DNA of 7,863 nt from an uncultured Actinomycetes bacterium (GTDB taxonomy: Bacteria; Actinomycetota; Thermoleophilia; Solirubrobacterales; Thermoleophilaceae), in NCBI GenBank assembly GCA_946481495.1, contig CAMLNW010000127.1, positions 1 to 7,863 on the forward strand. The letters run 5' to 3'. Position 1 is the stretch's first letter, and the number at the start of each line of letters is the position of its first letter. Under the pieces are notes generated by a model, which was not told where the DNA came from, searched no databases, and saw only the letters and a program-made list of their open reading frames with translations. Shown here one piece after another: positions 5,784 to 7,863 of this stretch. The position numbers and the translations under genes are program-made.

Positions 5784-6505
5784 CAGCGGCTTCCTCCACC
5801 CTGTTGCTTGCCTCCCCCTTGGCCCTGCGCGAGCCCTTCGCTCAGCTGGCGTGCACCCTGGCCGACGCCGGCGACGCCCTGCCCGGCCCCTTGCCCGATC
5901 TGCGAAACGCCCTGCCCCGCGCCTTGGCCGACGCCCGCGAGTCCTTGTTGGGCGCCCTGGCCGACCTGGCCGACGGCTTGGCCGGCGCCCTGTCCGACGT
6001 CCTGGACAGCGCCCTTTGCGCCCTCGCCGACGTTCTCGACCGCCTCACCGGTCTGGCCGATGAGCTGCCCGGCTCCCTCGCCGACGTCCTCGACCGCCTG
6101 GCCGATGCTCTCGAGCAGCTCAGGGTTGCGGTCGAGAGTCGTGAGGACGCGCTGGAGGATTCGGCTGACGTTGTCGAGCCGGGCCTTGAGCAGCGCTTGG
6201 GCCTCGACACCCTCGATCTTCAGCTCGACCTTGCCGAGACCGATGTCGGCGCCGATGTTGACCTCGACGAGATCCTTGACCTCCGCGTGGACCGCGACCT
6301 GCGCGCGCAGGTCTTCGACCTCGATGTCGATCTCGTCGACCTTGACGACGGGTATGTCGAGCAGGACATCTGGACCTGCCGGGATCTCGTCGGGGTCGAC
6401 GATCGAGTAGTCGGGGTAGTCGTCTCGCGAGCGGCTGCGGCGCGACGACCGGCCGTTGCGGCTACCGGTGTTCTTCGAGCGAGTTTGCTTGCGTTGTTGG
6501 GCCAT
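5783..6505 (-). CDS. Repeat protein of unknown function, shorter paralogue
   Basis: 240 residues. A basic Arg/Ser-rich N-terminus (1-28) is followed by an acidic linker, then the shared domain (45-134; VLLDIPVVKVDEIDIEVEDL, EGVEAQALLKARLDNV, RVLTTLDRNPEL). A Gly/Gln/Ala region (138-221) follows, made of 11-residue units interrupted by one 7-residue unit (IGQTGEA), and the protein ends in a Gln/Gly tail. It lacks the Ala-rich helix and the E3-binding-like end of its neighbour. The shared 11-7-11 phasing shows the repeats predate the gene duplication. No signal peptide or membrane helix is seen, so it is presumably cytoplasmic. It is the first gene after the stress-type promoter. The ATG at 6505 has no strong ribosome binding site (only a distant AGG), in line with a very short leader. 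I do not recognise a named family; function unknown. Confidence 0.85.
   Translation of the reverse strand: MAQQRKQTRSKNTGSRNGRSSRRSRSRDDYPDYSIVDPDEIPAGPDVLLDIPVVKVDEIDIEVEDLRAQVAVHAEVKDLVEVNIGADIGLGKVELKIEGVEAQALLKARLDNVSRILQRVLTTLDRNPELLESIGQAVEDVGEGAGQLIGQTGEAVENVGEGAKGAVQDVGQGAGQAVGQVGQGAQQGLAGVGQGAGQGVSQIGQGAGQGVAGVGQGARQLSEGLAQGQGGGKQQGGGSR
5843..6094 (-). repeat. Degenerate 33-bp in-frame repeats in the shorter paralogue
   Basis: Residues 138-221 read as one 11-residue unit, one 7-residue unit (IGQTGEA), then six further 11-residue units such as VQDVGQGAGQA, LAGVGQGAGQG and VSQIGQGAGQG. The units are more diverged than in the neighbouring gene but keep the same register. Confidence 0.8.
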
Positions 6506-6517
6506 GAGAATCGTCGC

Positions 6518-6542
6518 CTACCCAACGGAAAACCGGGCAAAC
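6518..6542 (-). promoter_or_regulatory. SigmaB/SigmaF-like general stress promoter
   Basis: The minus strand reads GTTT (6539-6542), a 15-base spacer, then GGGTAG (6518-6523), 12 bases before the ATG of the shorter paralogue. The known consensus for SigB/SigF-type stress sigma factors in Gram-positive bacteria is GTTT, a 12-17 base spacer, and GGGTA. A start site seven or so bases past the -10 would leave a leader of about five bases, which explains the missing ribosome binding site. The motif is seen directly; sigma assignment is inferred. Confidence 0.6.
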
Positions 6543-6590
6543 GCGTTTCTAAACCGACTGCCTCAAATGAGGTCTCACATCCGATATCGG
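6539..6590. promoter_or_regulatory. Cluster of short palindromes in the intergenic region, possible operators
   Basis: The 97-bp gap holds AAACGCGTTT (6539-6548, perfect, touching the putative -35), GTTT-CT-AAAC (6545-6554), CCTCA-AA-TGAGG (6561-6572) and CCGATATCGG (6581-6590, perfect). They may be regulator sites or weak hairpins ending the upstream operon. None is followed by a T-run that would make a classical terminator. Confidence 0.4.
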
Positions 6591-6599
6591 TCGGGCCAG

Positions 6600-6824
6600 T
6601 CAGCGTCTGAGTCGTTGCTCCAACGCCGTCGCCGCGCCTTCGATGTCAATGGCACGGACCCGGCGATAGGCCGTTCGCGCGGCTACGCCTAGGCCGACGC
6701 CGACTGCGACGGCGCCGGCCGTGCGCAGTCCGCGACCACGCGAGTCGCCCCCGTGATCGTCGTCTGCGCCGTGCAAGAACGAGTCGACCGCGGCCGTCGC
6801 GAGGCGCTCGATGTCGATCGACAT
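6600..6824 (-). CDS. Small Gly/Ala-rich protein with one hydrophobic segment
   Basis: 74 residues with no recognised family. An N-terminal helix-like stretch (MSIDIERLATAAVDSFL, 1-17) leads to an Asp/His/Gly-rich linker (20-31). A Gly/Ala/Val segment follows (35-50, long enough for a marginal membrane helix), then a basic TAYRRVR (51-57), and an amphipathic C-terminus that may be cytoplasmic. The ATG at 6824 follows a G-rich AGGGGG about ten bases upstream. It starts 14 bases after the 47-residue membrane protein gene and appears to be the last gene of the upstream group. Annotation as a real gene rests on spacing, direction and sensible composition. Confidence 0.65.
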   Translation of the reverse strand: MSIDIERLATAAVDSFLHGADDDHGGDSRGRGLRTAGAVAVGVGLGVAARTAYRRVRAIDIEGAATALEQRLRR

Positions 6825-6838
6825 GTCGAGGCCGCCCC

Positions 6839-6982
6839 CTAGCCCGGCTCGCTGCGCAGGAGGCGATAGGTGATGACGGCAACCGTTATGCCGGCAGCGA
6901 CCGCGGCCGCGAGCGCCCGCGGCGAGGAAGGACGCTCCCCGCTCAGTCGGTCAGCGGCAACCTTCTGGATGAAGTCGCTCAT
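6839..6982 (-). CDS. 47-residue single-helix membrane protein
   Basis: A very short gene: MSDFIQKVAADRLSGERPSS, then RALAAAVAAGITVAVITYRL, then LRSEPG and a TAG stop. Residues about 23-39 form one hydrophobic helix, with a charged N-terminal arm and a positive stretch after it, as in small membrane-anchored proteins. The ATG at 6982 is backed by AGGAG at 6988-6992, five bases away and overlapping the stop codon of the SRPBCC gene, which marks tight operon coupling. The stop lies 14 bases before the next start. It shares the end-of-helix pattern T-x-YR-x-x-R with the downstream small protein. No function recognised. Confidence 0.7.
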   Translation of the reverse strand: MSDFIQKVAADRLSGERPSSPRALAAAVAAGITVAVITYRLLRSEPG

Positions 6983-6990
6983 CCATGCTC

Positions 6991-7863
6991 CTATCGCGAC
7001 TTGGCCTTTGATCTGCCGCGGGATTTCGAGCGACCGCTCGACTTGGAAGAACTGCTGGAGCCAGACGACCCGCTGGATCGAGACGCCCCGCCGCGCGAGC
7101 GGCTAGCGCTCGCCTCGGCCGGCGTCTTGGCGCGCGACCTGGCGCCTTGCCGGCTCGATCGCGCGCGGGCGCCGTGGCGCTCGGTCTTGTCGCGGCTGCT
7201 CCGCTTGGTCGTCGACGCCCCGGAGCTCCGGCTCGCTGGGCGCGAGGCCGAGGCGGCCGCCGCCCTCGGCTCGTGTGAGTGCTCGCGGTCGTGGATGTCG
7301 TCGACCTCGGCGTAGTCGCGGTCGCGGTCGTAGTCCTTCGGGTGCTCCTCGGCGACCTCGCCGTCGTGGATGGAACCCCGCCACGCGCCGGTCTCGACCT
7401 CCTGCATCTCGATGAACGCCTTGAAACGAGCCAGGTCGCCGCGTACCGCCCGCTTGACGTGGCGCATGCCGCGCGCCGCCTTCTCGATCAGCGAGCCAGG
7501 CTCGACGTCGAGCGACACCTGCACCCGGGTGAGCCGCGGCGCGAGCTCGTGGAAAGTCACAACACCCGTGTGGGTCACACCTTGGGAGACGTTCCACTGG
7601 ATGCGCTCGTCAGGGCGCTGCTCGACGATCTCGGCTACGAACTCCTTGGACATCCCCCAGATCTTGGTCTTGAACGACACGGTGCAGTCGTCCTCCTGAG
7701 TCGCCTGGTCGAGGCGGTGCATGAACTGCGGCCACTCCTCGAACTGGGTCCACTGGTTGTAGGCAACCTCGAGCGGGACCGCGATGTCGACGGCCTGCTG
7801 GATCGGCATCCGCCGCCCCTTGCCGACACCCGGCGTCCCCTTCTTCTGCTTCGAGCCGCCATC
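6991..7863 (-). CDS. SRPBCC/cyclase-like protein with Ser/Arg-rich tail, 5' end beyond the right edge
   Basis: An SRPBCC (START/Bet v1-like, 'polyketide cyclase') domain that in this family binds a hydrophobic ligand; the ligand is unknown. Counting from the internal ATG at 7809, residues 1-135 carry the domain: VDIAVPLEVAYNQWTQFEEW (7-26), FKTKIWGMSKEFVAEIVEQR (46-65), THTGVVTFHELAPRLTRVQV (79-98) and RFKAFIEM (128-135). An acidic linker (ETGAWRGSIHDGEV and a D/R/H stretch) follows, then a 90-residue Ser/Arg/Lys-rich low-complexity tail (182-272), probably disordered and possibly nucleic-acid or acid-polymer binding. The frame is open to the window edge through GKGRRMP, which I recall as an internal part of longer actinobacterial relatives. 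The true start is therefore probably outside; 7809 is the alternative (AAGGGG upstream). Eight bases separate its stop from the next gene. Confidence 0.85.
   Translation of the reverse strand, partial: DGGSKQKKGTPGVGKGRRMPIQQAVDIAVPLEVAYNQWTQFEEWPQFMHRLDQATQEDDCTVSFKTKIWGMSKEFVAEIVEQRPDERIQWNVSQGVTHTGVVTFHELAPRLTRVQVSLDVEPGSLIEKAARGMRHVKRAVRGDLARFKAFIEMQEVETGAWRGSIHDGEVAEEHPKDYDRDRDYAEVDDIHDREHSHEPRAAAASASRPASRSSGASTTKRSSRDKTERHGARARSSRQGARSRAKTPAEASASRSRGGASRSSGSSGSSSSSKSSGRSKSRGRSKAKSR

Noticed and set aside
5783..6505. Possible gas vesicle protein (GvpA/GvpC-like) from the GVEAQALLK block and helical repeats
   Set aside because: The resemblance to the GvpA core is only a few alternating hydrophobic residues, GvpC repeats are 33 residues and not glycine-rich, and no other gvp gene is visible in the window.
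5469..6610. Long plus-strand open frames of 268 and 313 codons opposite the repeat genes
   Set aside because: They mirror the high-GC repeat codons of the minus-strand paralogues, have Pro/Ala/Ser or Leu/Asp shadow composition, and show no ribosome binding site or recognisable domain.

Overview
The window is high-GC DNA (roughly two thirds G+C by eye) in which every supportable gene lies on the minus strand, so transcription runs right to left. The gene content fits a high-GC actinobacterium: pyrR-pyrB-pyrC with a PyrR-type leader RNA, a bacterial RNase Z, a general-stress-type promoter motif, and Gly/Ala- and Arg/Ser-rich accessory proteins. The SRPBCC, paralogue-pair and CsbD-like proteins remind me most of soil Actinobacteria of the Thermoleophilia/Solirubrobacterales type. 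That placement is inference, since no rRNA or other phylogenetic marker is present. There is no tRNA, rRNA, CRISPR array, transposase or phage gene, and no gene-free stretch longer than 300 bases.

Left part (1-2432), pyrimidine synthesis. In transcription order the genes are pyrR, pyrB and pyrC (cut by the left edge). They overlap as GTGA and ATGA, so they are translationally coupled. pyrR is preceded by a near-consensus PyrR-binding hairpin whose 3' purine-rich part is also the pyrR ribosome binding site, which suggests translational autorepression. An extended -10-like motif sits just upstream of it.

Middle (2430-3380), rnz. This gene encodes tRNA 3'-processing RNase Z with a complete metallo-beta-lactamase zinc site.

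Right part (3460-7863), an accessory locus of at least eight small or unusual genes. Upstream group: an SRPBCC/cyclase-like protein with a long Ser/Arg/Lys-rich tail (open at the right edge), then a 47-residue one-helix membrane protein, then a 74-residue Gly/Ala-rich protein. Downstream group, after a 97-bp gap with a sigmaB/sigmaF-like promoter (GTTT-N15-GGGTAG) and several short palindromes: two tandem paralogues sharing a ~90-residue domain and 11-residue Gly/Ala/Gln repeats, a conserved acidic orphan protein, a CsbD-like basic peptide, and a CmpX/MscS-related five-helix membrane protein. One of the two paralogues has gained a peripheral-subunit-binding (E3-binding)-like C-terminus. Tight spacing and strong ribosome binding sites indicate an operon.

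The stress-type promoter, CsbD-like protein, channel-like protein and amphipathic repeat proteins together suggest an envelope or cytoplasm stress-protection module. This is inference. The paralogue family is the part I cannot assign to any known function and the best candidate for something undescribed.
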